A stretch of DNA of 7,423 nucleotides, from the NCBI GenBank assembly GCA_023145535.1, contig JAGLDQ010000272.1:1-7423 (forward strand), in the 5' to 3' direction. Below, piece by piece: positions 1 to 5,663 of the stretch. Origin of the DNA: Cocleimonas sp. (GTDB lineage: Bacteria; Pseudomonadota; Gammaproteobacteria; Thiotrichales; Thiotrichaceae). The notes beneath the pieces were generated by a model, which ran no database searches, was not told where the DNA came from, and saw only the letters and a list, made by a program, of their open reading frames with translations. Within the stretch, counting starts at the first letter, position 1. Each line of letters starts with the position of its first letter. A program made the position numbers and the translations under genes.

Positions 1-792
1 AGGGTTAAGCAGGGTGACACAGAGTACAGGATACTGACCACCGAGAGAGGCATCTTTTATTAGCAGCGAGTAACCTGCTTGCGCTAGTTCATTAATGCCA
101 GCCTGAATGGATGGATAGCGTTGTAGTACTTGATCAGGAATATCAGGTAAAGTAATCCCTTCGCTAATAATCCTAAACTTAATCGCGCGTTCAAAAATTT
201 CTGATAAAGCTTGAACACGCGCTTCTGCAACGGTATTGCCCGCCGACATGCCGTTACTGACGTATAAATTGCCAATAATATTGACGGGAAAATAAAGGGT
301 TTCTTTATCACGCTGGCGAATATAAGGGAGCGCGCAGATACCACGTGAAGCATGACTGGAATTAATATCAATAATGGCCGCAGGCGAGAGGTCTTGTTCA
401 TCATTATAGAAGTCCCAGAGCGTGGAACTTAATAAACCTTCGGGCATCTGATCGCCCTCAATAGCAAACCATTGTTCATTGGGATAGTGAACAAAATCAG
501 CCTGACGGCGCTGTTCACCTAAATAATAATCAGCCCAAAAATAATTGCAAGCAAGGCGCTCAAAAAACTCACCCAAGGCGCTGGCTAACGCTGCTTTTTC
601 AGATGCGCCTTTACCGTTAGTGAATAACAAGGGACAATCGCGGTCACGAATATGCACAGACCAGACATTAGCAATGGGGTTTAGCCAAGACTGTTCTACA
701 ATATGGTAATCAAGTGCTTGTAGTTTTTGTTGCATACTAGCGATGGAATTTTCCAATGCTGCATCTTTTCCGAGAATATGTGTTTGTGGCAT
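1..792 (-). CDS. ycaO: YcaO, accessory protein of ribosomal protein S12 methylthiolation (5' part, truncated by window edge)
   Basis: Translating the minus strand from the ATG at 792 gives 264 codons with no stop up to base 1, so the C-terminal part lies outside the window. The protein aligns from its first residues with E. coli YcaO as I remember it: GKDAALE at residues 8-14, SWLNP at 35-39, VWSVHIRD at 43-50, TNGKGA at 58-63, NIIGNLYVSNGMSAGNT at 171-187 and DASLGGQYPV at 247-256. The two ExxER-type segments that in the YcaO fold bind ATP and magnesium are intact: LGEFFERL (E75, E78, R79) and SEIFER (E198, E201, R202). YcaO proteins use ATP to activate amide backbones; the E. coli member is genetically linked to RimO, which methylthiolates S12 Asp, and its exact biochemical role is unsettled. 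No strong Shine-Dalgarno precedes the start. It is divergent from the gene at 870. The shared N-terminus makes a RiPP cyclodehydratase unlikely. Confidence 0.95.
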   Translation of the reverse strand, partial: MPQTHILGKDAALENSIASMQQKLQALDYHIVEQSWLNPIANVWSVHIRDRDCPLLFTNGKGASEKAALASALGEFFERLACNYFWADYYLGEQRRQADFVHYPNEQWFAIEGDQMPEGLLSSTLWDFYNDEQDLSPAAIIDINSSHASRGICALPYIRQRDKETLYFPVNIIGNLYVSNGMSAGNTVAEARVQALSEIFERAIKFRIISEGITLPDIPDQVLQRYPSIQAGINELAQAGYSLLIKDASLGGQYPVLCVTLLNP

Positions 793-831
793 GCCGATAG
801 TTACTTTTTTAGTTGTTTCAAGAAAGGACTG

Positions 832-839
832 AGTATAGT
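832..839. promoter_or_regulatory. Overlapping divergent -10 elements between ycaO and the RskA-like gene
   Basis: Within GAGTATAGTTTG there is a plus-strand -10-like TATAGT (834-839) and, on the minus strand, TATACT (832-837). Both match five of the six bases of the consensus. The plus-strand one could start transcription near 846, about 25 bases before the ATG at 870; the minus-strand one near 825, about 33 bases before the ycaO ATG. The plus-strand -35 would be TTGTTT at 813-818 with a short 15-base spacer; I see no convincing minus-strand -35. Assignment is inferred from position and consensus only. Confidence 0.35.
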
Positions 840-869
840 TTGTCTCTCACTATTTATTTTTATTATTTT

Positions 870-1409
870 ATGACTTCTGAATCAATAAAACCCAAATCGA
901 TAGCTATTAATAAAATACCCTTATGGTTCTGGATTATATTTTCCAGCGTAGCCGCGCTTACGTTGGTCTCGACAGGTTTGTATTTTGCTAAAAGTACGCG
1001 ACTGTCGGTTGCGGCTCAACAAGATCAAACACCATTAATTCAACGGCGTGATAGTTTATTAGCCGAGCGTGATATTTTACAAAGTAATTGGCTAAAAACA
1101 CTGAATCCCTTGGCGAAGAAAATTCAGGGTGATCTAATTTGGAGCAGCCTACAGCAAAAAGGCTATATGCGCTTTGCTAATTTACCTGAATTATCAGCAC
1201 AACAGGTTTATCATTTATGGATTTATGATTTGGAATACAGTGTAAAAGAGCCTGTTTCTTCAACAAAATTTCAGGCTGATCCGCATGTTAGGAAGGAGTT
1301 TGTAGTCGAGGTGGTGGCAGAAAAGGTCGTCAAAAAACCTTATAAGTTTGTTTTAAAAATAGAAACGGATGCACAGCCTGATCAGATTTTATTATTAGCG
1401 CAGCCATAA
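870..1409 (+). CDS. Single-pass membrane protein with RskA-like C-terminal domain, no anti-sigma zinc domain
   Basis: The product is 179 residues if started at the ATG at 870. Visible parts are a 15-residue N-terminus, one hydrophobic helix at about 16-40 (IPLWFWIIF...GLYFA), a charged, probably coiled linker at 45-75, and a C-terminal domain from about 80. That domain carries GDLIW (87-91) and then NLPELSAQQVYHLWIYD (104-120), which resembles the 'W...gLP...g..YqLWl' core of RskA-type anti-sigma-K C-terminal domains. The domain should face the periplasm. The cytoplasmic zinc-binding anti-sigma domain normal for RskA is absent, and no sigma factor gene lies beside it, so a standard anti-sigma role is not supported. 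Start choice: the ATG fits the membrane-protein N-terminus but lacks a Shine-Dalgarno. An in-frame TTG at 840, 11 bases after AAGGA (824-828), is possible but would clash with the -10 at 834-839. The relation to RskA is from pattern recognition; function is unknown. Confidence 0.75.
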   Translation: MTSESIKPKSIAINKIPLWFWIIFSSVAALTLVSTGLYFAKSTRLSVAAQQDQTPLIQRRDSLLAERDILQSNWLKTLNPLAKKIQGDLIWSSLQQKGYMRFANLPELSAQQVYHLWIYDLEYSVKEPVSSTKFQADPHVRKEFVVEVVAEKVVKKPYKFVLKIETDAQPDQILLLAQP

Positions 1410-1414
1410 AAAAA

Positions 1415-1431
1415 GCCCACCAAGGGTGGGC
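1415..1431 (-). terminator. Rho-independent terminator of the Gly/Asn-rich protein gene
   Basis: There is a perfect 7-bp stem GCCCACC (1415-1421) / GGTGGGC (1425-1431) with a 3-base loop. On the minus strand it is followed at once by seven T (complement of the A run 1408-1414), 28 bases beyond the stop of the gene ending at 1460: a textbook intrinsic terminator. On the plus strand the stem is followed only by CCGAAGGTTTT, so it would be weaker there, though it sits just after the stop at 1409 and may block readthrough from both convergent genes. Confidence 0.88.
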
Positions 1432-1459
1432 CCGAAGGTTTTGTCTAAGTGCTAGGAAC

Positions 1460-1999
1460 TTATGACTTCTTCTCTACAGCTGTAGTAGGTGCTGCTGCTT
1501 TTTCTTGAGCTTCGATACGCTTAAGCATTGCTGTTGCTTGTTGAATCTGTGCTTGTAAAGCAGCTTTCATTTGTGCTGATGTAACAGGTGCTTTAGCAAC
1601 GTTGCTACCAAGACCTTGTCCGTTTGTGCTGTTAGCGCCTGTTGCAGAAGCGGCACTGTTACCCGCAACGTTTCCGTTACCTGCGCCATTTGCAAGTGCA
1701 TCACCGTTAAACTTAGTGTCGCCATCTAGCTGGCCTTTAGCGTCCATATTAGTACGTGCTTTGCCTTTAAAGCTAATGTTAAAGTCAACTTCACCGTCTG
1801 CATCGCCTTTACCTGTTCCCCAGCCATTGCCTTTCGCCGCGCCAGTTCCTTTAGAAGCCATATTGCTTTGAGCATTAGCCGCAGTATTTCCCGCTACGTT
1901 TCCAGAACCATTTCCGTTATTGAATCCATCGAACCAGTCAGCAGAAGCAACAGAAGAAACAGCGATTAAAGCAGCAAATGTAAGTGTTTGTAATTTCAT
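1460..1999 (-). CDS. Secreted Gly/Asn/Ala-rich low-complexity protein, candidate sulfur-globule family protein
   Basis: The product has 179 residues and a clear Sec signal peptide: MKLQ, a hydrophobic core at 5-18, and a likely cut after VASA (20|21), leaving a mature N-terminus DWFDGF. The mature chain to about residue 137 is rich in Gly, Asn, Ala, Ser and Asp, with few large hydrophobics. It holds an imperfect internal repeat, GNGSGNVAGNTAANA (29-43) and GNGNVAGNSAASA (107-119), and a centre with alternating polar residues (DGEVDFNISFKGKAR, 68-82). The tail (141-169) is Gln/Ala/Lys-rich and probably helical or coiled. There is no cysteine. Small, secreted, Gly/Asn-rich proteins of this build are annotated as sulfur-globule envelope proteins in gammaproteobacterial sulfur oxidisers, whose globules are extracytoplasmic. 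The assignment rests on composition and signal peptide, not on a catalytic motif; another matrix or surface protein is possible. A strong promoter upstream and terminator downstream suggest a highly expressed single gene. Confidence 0.8.
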   Translation of the reverse strand: MKLQTLTFAALIAVSSVASADWFDGFNNGNGSGNVAGNTAANAQSNMASKGTGAAKGNGWGTGKGDADGEVDFNISFKGKARTNMDAKGQLDGDTKFNGDALANGAGNGNVAGNSAASATGANSTNGQGLGSNVAKAPVTSAQMKAALQAQIQQATAMLKRIEAQEKAAAPTTAVEKKS

Positions 2000-2062
2000 G
2001 ATAGTAGTACCTAGCTATAATTTAAGTTAAAATTTCTGTCTTTTTCAACAGAAGATGAGTAT

Positions 2063-2091
2063 ATAATAATATTCTAATATACTAACGTCAA
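2063..2091 (-). promoter_or_regulatory. Sigma70-type promoter of the Gly/Asn-rich secreted protein gene
   Basis: Read on the minus strand: -35 TTGACG (2086-2091, five of six consensus bases), exactly 17 bases of spacer, then -10 TATTAT (2063-2068, five of six). Transcription would start near 2056, giving a leader of roughly 57 bases before the ATG at 1999. An AGG (SD-like) lies 10 bases before that ATG. This is the best -35/-10 pair in the window and fits strong expression of a structural protein. Confidence 0.72.
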
Positions 2092-2167
2092 CTCTTTTTT
2101 CAATTAATTTGAAATGATTCGTTTTCTTTCGGAACTTTTTGAAAATTAGAATATGAGAGAATTCTAA
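2069..2167. repeat. Three copies of a TTAGAAT motif, one inside the promoter spacer
   Basis: ATATTCTAA at 2069-2077 lies between the -35 and -10 of the minus-strand promoter. Its exact 9-base inverse TTAGAATAT is at 2146-2154, and a 7-base copy ATTCTAA at 2161-2167 forms an inverted pair with it (arms of 7, spacer of 8). The placement suggests operator sites for a regulator of the gene ending at 1460. In such AT-rich DNA chance recurrence cannot be excluded. Confidence 0.4.
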
Positions 2168-2189
2168 ACTACTTAAACTGAATGCGGCA

Positions 2190-2214
2190 TTAAACAAATA
2201 AAATATTTGTTTAA
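2190..2214. repeat. Perfect 11-bp inverted repeat, candidate operator
   Basis: TTAAACAAATA (2190-2200) and its exact complement TATTTGTTTAA (2204-2214) flank a 3-base AAA centre. The site is about 65 bases upstream of the plus-strand -10 at 2282 and about 100 bases upstream of the minus-strand -35, so it could bind a dimeric regulator of either divergent gene. It lies upstream of both transcription starts, so a role as a transcribed hairpin is unlikely. Confidence 0.45.
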
Positions 2215-2278
2215 AATATAATCACTCTTGATCTGGTTTAAAATCTTACACAGGTCTTTTTTCATTCATTATTGAATT

Positions 2279-2287
2279 TGCTATAGT
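2279..2287 (+). promoter_or_regulatory. Extended -10 promoter of the gene at 2333
   Basis: TGCTATAGT is a TGn extended -10 with hexamer TATAGT (2282-2287). No good -35 is visible at the right distance (around 2259-2264 the sequence is T-rich), as is common for extended -10 promoters. Transcription would start near 2294, about 40 bases before the ATG at 2333. Confidence 0.5.
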
Positions 2288-2332
2288 CACCCGCATAAAA
2301 GTAAAACTAATCCCTTATTAAGAGACCTTCCC

Positions 2333-3031
2333 ATGAGTGATACACCCAACAATGTAGAATTTAGCGCACCTGATGAGAGTAAAACCTTTCTTAAAGAAGA
2401 ACTGGTTAAAAAACAAAAGCAATTAATGCAACTTACCCTTAAAAGCAATCCACTCGACAGGGCAAATCTGCAATATGATATTGGTGAGCTGATGTTAGAT
2501 ATTGCCAAACCTGGCATGCCAGAAGCGGCATGGGGTATGACGAAAGAATCCTTTAAAATATTTATGGAACATAAGCAATGGGAAGCAGCCGTCAGTTGTT
2601 GTGATTTATTGTATCGTGCAGACCAACCCGCCTCTATTGTTGCCTTGGGGAATGGCTTGTGGTTATCGGTTACTTATCCAATAGATCCTGAGTTGACTAT
2701 TCTTATGTTAAACAATTTGATTGATGATACACCGGCTAAAGCAGACGGTGCAGCAGTTGCCGCAGTAGTTGCACATCATATTGCAGACTTAAGATTGGAA
2801 GATGAAAAGCGCGATAGCGTTATGTTTTTAACGATGAATCTGATTGCTAAAGTCGCAGAGCGGCATAGTGAAGTTAAAAGTCAGGATCAAATGAATTTCT
2901 GGATGACTAAGTTAGACTTAAATGATTCCGATGTCTATTTTCCTCGTTTAGCTCAAGTGATCGATGCGATAGTGGGTGATGACTGGTGGTATAATCGAGA
3001 CGAATTGCGTGAGGAACTGCCTGTCAATTAG
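2333..3031 (+). CDS. Conserved-looking helical protein of unknown function
   Basis: The product is a 232-residue acidic, soluble protein with no signal peptide or membrane segment. I do not recognise the family with certainty. An SD-like AAGAGA (2320-2325) lies 7 bases before the ATG. Residues 17-37 form a Lys/Gln/Leu-rich helix (FLKEELVKKQKQLMQL). Residues 40-97 read like paired amphipathic helices of the tetratricopeptide kind (LDRANLQYDIGELMLD; then PEAAWGMTKESFKIFMEHKQWEAAVSCCDLLY). The middle (100-150) contains WLSVTYPIDPE and an Ala-rich helix ending in AHHIADL. The C-terminus has NFWMTKLDL (188-196) and DDWWYNRDELREELP (216-230). The aromatic and Pro-containing conserved-looking segments suggest a real folded family, probably a protein-protein interaction scaffold. 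The gene precedes the carbonic-anhydrase-like gene by 88 bases on the same strand, so co-transcription is possible, though the gap holds its own promoter-like site. Confidence 0.85.
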   Translation: MSDTPNNVEFSAPDESKTFLKEELVKKQKQLMQLTLKSNPLDRANLQYDIGELMLDIAKPGMPEAAWGMTKESFKIFMEHKQWEAAVSCCDLLYRADQPASIVALGNGLWLSVTYPIDPELTILMLNNLIDDTPAKADGAAVAAVVAHHIADLRLEDEKRDSVMFLTMNLIAKVAERHSEVKSQDQMNFWMTKLDLNDSDVYFPRLAQVIDAIVGDDWWYNRDELREELPVN

Positions 3032-3080
3032 TTGCTATTGTGTAGCTACCTATAAAATATCAGTATGAATCAATAGCCTG

Positions 3081-3089
3081 TGTCATAAT
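3081..3089 (+). promoter_or_regulatory. Possible extended -10 promoter of the carbonic-anhydrase-like gene
   Basis: TGTCATAAT has the TGn extension and a -10 hexamer CATAAT (3084-3089, five of six consensus bases). Transcription from here would start near 3096, about 24 bases before the ATG at 3120. No -35 is evident. If used, it would make the gene independent of the upstream gene. Confidence 0.35.
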
Positions 3090-3119
3090 CAATCCAATAT
3101 CTAACGACAGGGGCAAGCA

Positions 3120-4238
3120 ATGATTCATAAATTACGACTAAAATCTATTTTAGGCAATTTTAAAATCAAAGACCATACCTTAGAGTATGAAGATTTTATG
3201 GCGCGTTTTTACAATATGTGCATAGATGAAGGCATGGAGCATGGCAAAATTATGCCATCACGTGCTTTTTGCTCTGATGAGAGTCAGGGAATGCCCATTA
3301 TCTTAATTACCAAGCATTTTAGTGCCTTCCCTTTTAACCACGGTATTGTTGGCGGCATTATGGCGGAAGGTCGTAATGGTGCTTACGCGCATCATGGTAA
3401 TGACCTTGCCATTATTCAAGCAAGCCATGTGGGATATGATAAAGACACAGGGCATTTTGGACGTTATCGTCGCTTACAAACGCATGACTGTCATCTTTCA
3501 TCCAACTGTGGGCAAATTCAGGCAACATTGGATTGGTATCAAAAAGAATATGCCTTTGCCAGTGAAAACACCTTATTACAGAAGGTGGGTGATCAGTATT
3601 TGATTACTATCGATAAGATGCTATTCCAGCAAGCGCATAGCGAAGGTGTTTTCCTTGATTTGTCGGAATTAGTGGCTATGCCAAAAGAGGGTGAAAAAAT
3701 CACACCCATTAAAATACTCAGTACCGCAAAAGTCTATAGTGCATCGAGTGATCTCATTGATTTTCTAAAACAGCGTAATTACCAATGGAGTGAAAATAAA
3801 GCAGCGCCTATCGGTGATGCACTAACCCCTGATTTATTTACCTTTAAGCGTGAAATTGATCAAAATAATCAAAATGAAAAAAACCTATTCCAATATATGC
3901 CGTGGATAGTAACCTCAAGTGAGCCGATGTTAAGTGCAGCAGAAGTGAATGTGCAAGTGGAATTTGATAAAAGCTATCGCAATATCGTCCGTGAACCTGC
4001 TTATCAAGGGAGAAAGTTAATCTATATAGCTGGTTTAAACATAGACTATTCGCCAGAAGAAGGGCAATTATTCTCAGAAATGCAATTTGTCCCTTGGGCT
4101 GTGTATATTCAAGATGTCGATGGCAGTCATCGCGTGTTGGAACAGGATGAGCTTTATGAAAAGCTACTGAGTTATAGTAATAAAAATCCTAATATAATGG
4201 ATATTAACGAAGCGCTGTGTAAAATATCAGAGTCCTAG
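3120..4238 (+). CDS. Probable LCIB/C-type carbonic anhydrase domain protein
   Basis: The product has 372 residues and no signal peptide, so it is probably cytoplasmic. AGGGG (3109-3113) gives a good ribosome-binding site 6 bases before the ATG. The N-terminal part resembles the LCIB/LCIC beta-carbonic-anhydrase-like (theta-class) fold: RAFCSDES (48-55), a Gly-rich GGIMAEGRNGAYAHHG stretch (78-93), ASHVGYDKDTGHFGRYRR (101-118), and SSNCGQ (127-132). In LCIB proteins I recall the matching order C-x-D, (T)AGKTGF..A, PHIAID..G..G..YRRGR, SSACGA. By this correspondence C51, H103 and C130 would hold zinc and D53 would be the dyad Asp; position 55, Arg in the classical beta-CA CxDxR motif, is Ser. 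Such enzymes interconvert CO2 and bicarbonate, and this one could supply CO2 fixation. Residues about 150-372 match nothing I recognise. Family assignment is from motif order recalled from memory, so activity is not proven. Confidence 0.68.
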   Translation: MIHKLRLKSILGNFKIKDHTLEYEDFMARFYNMCIDEGMEHGKIMPSRAFCSDESQGMPIILITKHFSAFPFNHGIVGGIMAEGRNGAYAHHGNDLAIIQASHVGYDKDTGHFGRYRRLQTHDCHLSSNCGQIQATLDWYQKEYAFASENTLLQKVGDQYLITIDKMLFQQAHSEGVFLDLSELVAMPKEGEKITPIKILSTAKVYSASSDLIDFLKQRNYQWSENKAAPIGDALTPDLFTFKREIDQNNQNEKNLFQYMPWIVTSSEPMLSAAEVNVQVEFDKSYRNIVREPAYQGRKLIYIAGLNIDYSPEEGQLFSEMQFVPWAVYIQDVDGSHRVLEQDELYEKLLSYSNKNPNIMDINEALCKISES

Positions 4239-4318
4239 ACTAAGCCTAAAAAGCTTAATTTTTCAGACATATGACGAATATAAATTCTATGATTTTGTAA
4301 GATCTGCTGAGGTATAAA

Positions 4319-4345
4319 GCGCATCAAGTAAACTATTTGATGTGC
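4319..4345. terminator. 12-bp hairpin between convergent genes, possible terminator
   Basis: GCGCATCAAGTA (4319-4330) pairs with TATTTGATGTGC (4334-4345) around a 3-base loop, using two G-U pairs when read as plus-strand RNA; on the minus strand those become A-C mismatches. No T run follows on the plus strand; the minus strand continues TTTATACC. A weaker 5-bp stem TAAGC/GCTTA (4241-4257) followed by ATTTTTC lies just after the stop at 4238 and may instead end the plus-strand transcript. The 168-base gap 4239-4406 holds nothing else I can support. Confidence 0.4.
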
Positions 4346-4406
4346 CTCCTAATATCGGTATACCCTACATTTTTTCGTAATTCAATCGTCAAAAACGATG
4401 AAAATA

Positions 4407-5588
4407 TTATTTACGAGCAGCATTTAAACGCTGTAATGCTTTCTGTGCGGCAGGAACCTTCTTATTTGCTGCTTTTTGAAACCATACTCTAGCCTGACGC
4501 AAATCGCGTTTCACACCATAGCCATTCGCATACATCGCACCGACACTATAAATGGCCAGTGGTACACCTTTGTCCGCCGCTTTGCGATACCATGCCAATG
4601 CTTGTCCATGATGTTTTTTAACCCCAATGCCATCAACATATAAGTCGCCTAATAAAAACATAGAAGCAGGCAAACCTTTTCTGGCCGATTTTGAAAGCCA
4701 TTGAAATGCACTATAGGGGTTTTTCTTAGTGCCTTTGCCTTCTAAATACATCAATCCTAAATTGTGTTGCGCTAGAGGAATATTTTTGTCAGCGGCTTTC
4801 TTAAACCATTGGAAAGCATGATAAGGGTTTTTCTTAACCCCCAAGCCTTTGATATACATAGCCCCTAAGCTGTAATACGCAGAAACAACCTTTTTATCTG
4901 CTGCAATCTTCATATTTCTAAACGCATGGTAAGGATTTTTCTTTGTCCCCATGCCATTTGCATACATAAGCCCTAATAAATAGTTAACCCCAGGGTTGCC
5001 TGATTTTTCTGCTTTTTTTGCATATAAAAAGGCCTTGCCAAAGTTGCGTTTTACGCCAGCACCATTTAAGAAACGTTCACTTAACATGATTTGCACATCG
5101 GTCATGCCTTTCTGTGCGGCTTTCTCATACCAGTGAATTGCGGCTCCCATATTCTTCTTAGTGCCATGCCCATTCTCATGCATGATGCCTAGTCCACGAT
5201 AAGCATCAGGTATCCCTTTTCCTGCGGCTTTGGTATACATTTGAAACGCTAACTGAGGGTTTTTCCTTGCACCAACGCCTGTCGCATACATAGAGCCAAT
5301 CGCATACATCGCGATTGGGTGCTGCTTATCCGCTGCTTTTTTATACCATTGCCCTGCCGTCCACGCATTTTTCTTCACACCCTGACCCTGCATATAAAGT
5401 TCGCCTAAAATATACTGTCCCGCTGGATCCCCTTTTTTGGCAAACTCAGAGGCTATCCGAAAGACAGTACGATAATCTTTGCGCTTATAAGCAGCTTTTA
5501 AATCCTCATTAGGCCCCGCTAAGGCGACATTGCTGGAGAATAGAAAGAAAAAGGTAAAGAGAACTAATAATTTTTGACTGATATTCAT
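4407..5588 (-). CDS. Exported Sel1-repeat protein with nine 36-residue repeats
   Basis: From the ATG at 5588 the product has 393 residues. MNISQK, a hydrophobic core (LLVLFTFFFLF) and SSNVALA at 18-24 make a clear signal peptide, so it should be periplasmic or outer-membrane linked. A longer reading from TTG at 5612 would add eight residues before the signal peptide and is less likely; neither start has a good Shine-Dalgarno. After a short helical pair (29-52), residues 56-379 are exactly nine 36-residue Sel1-like repeats of pattern A...LG.mY..G.GvkKN...Af.W..KAA.kg.p, with a short cap to 393. Sel1 repeats form alpha-alpha superhelices that bind proteins or peptidoglycan-related partners; they have no enzymatic role by themselves. 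The mature chain is very rich in Lys, so it is strongly basic. It follows ubiK by 75 bases on the same strand and may be co-transcribed with it. The partner is unknown. Confidence 0.93.
   Translation of the reverse strand: MNISQKLLVLFTFFFLFSSNVALAGPNEDLKAAYKRKDYRTVFRIASEFAKKGDPAGQYILGELYMQGQGVKKNAWTAGQWYKKAADKQHPIAMYAIGSMYATGVGARKNPQLAFQMYTKAAGKGIPDAYRGLGIMHENGHGTKKNMGAAIHWYEKAAQKGMTDVQIMLSERFLNGAGVKRNFGKAFLYAKKAEKSGNPGVNYLLGLMYANGMGTKKNPYHAFRNMKIAADKKVVSAYYSLGAMYIKGLGVKKNPYHAFQWFKKAADKNIPLAQHNLGLMYLEGKGTKKNPYSAFQWLSKSARKGLPASMFLLGDLYVDGIGVKKHHGQALAWYRKAADKGVPLAIYSVGAMYANGYGVKRDLRQARVWFQKAANKKVPAAQKALQRLNAARK
4452..5423 (-). repeat. Tandem array of nine 108-base Sel1 coding units
   Basis: The nine units fill residues 56-379 of the exported protein with no insertions or deletions. 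Units 5, 6 and 7 share KKNPY(H/S)AF and look the most recently related, yet their codons differ at many third positions, so they are not fresh copies. Unit 4 (DVQIMLSERFLNGAGVKRN) is the most divergent, lacking the usual LG and YxKAA pattern. Confidence 0.85.
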
Positions 5589-5663
5589 AGGATAAGTAAA
5601 TGTTAATGACAATTAATGCATGAAGTTTAGTTCAGAATTAGATGTTTATTCCGACTTATTTTT

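Larger units (their letters stand above)
2000..2332. other. Divergent intergenic regulatory region
   Basis: This 333-base, very AT-rich stretch separates two divergent genes. It holds a near-consensus minus-strand promoter (2063-2091), a plus-strand extended -10 (2279-2287), three TTAGAAT-type motifs (2069-2077, 2146-2152, 2161-2167) and a perfect 11-bp inverted repeat (2190-2214). I found no credible small open frame, tRNA-like or riboswitch-like structure in it. The two transcription starts would lie about 235 bases apart, leaving ample room for regulator sites. Confidence 0.7.

Noticed and set aside
84..404. 106-codon minus-strand open frame
   Set aside because: It lies wholly inside ycaO on the same strand in another frame; the ycaO frame has unmistakable family motifs.
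1..792. YcaO as part of a RiPP (thiazole/oxazole or thioamide) cluster
   Set aside because: The sequence follows housekeeping E. coli YcaO from the N-terminus, and no precursor peptide, dehydrogenase, TfuA or transporter gene is nearby; the neighbour at 870 is a membrane protein, not a precursor.
813..869. TTG start at 813 for the RskA-like protein
   Set aside because: It adds residues that span the likely promoter and has no ribosome-binding site; ATG at 870 (or TTG at 840) is more plausible.
1602..1871. 89-codon plus-strand frame rich in Pro, Leu and Ala
   Set aside because: It is the antisense shadow of the Gly/Asn/Ala-rich gene; its composition is the mirror of those codons.
2287..2517. 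76-codon minus-strand frame
   Set aside because: It overlaps the promoter and first part of the 232-residue gene in antisense and shows no protein-like signal beyond Leu/Ser richness.
3322..3603. 93-codon plus-strand frame
   Set aside because: It lies inside the carbonic-anhydrase-like gene, across the coding region for its best motifs, in another frame.
4452..5423. Regular repeats that could suggest a CRISPR-like array
   Set aside because: The 108-base periodicity encodes Sel1 protein repeats with differing codons; there are no identical short repeats with unique spacers.
5315..5512. 65-codon plus-strand frame
   Set aside because: It is antisense to the Sel1-repeat gene and has no recognisable features.
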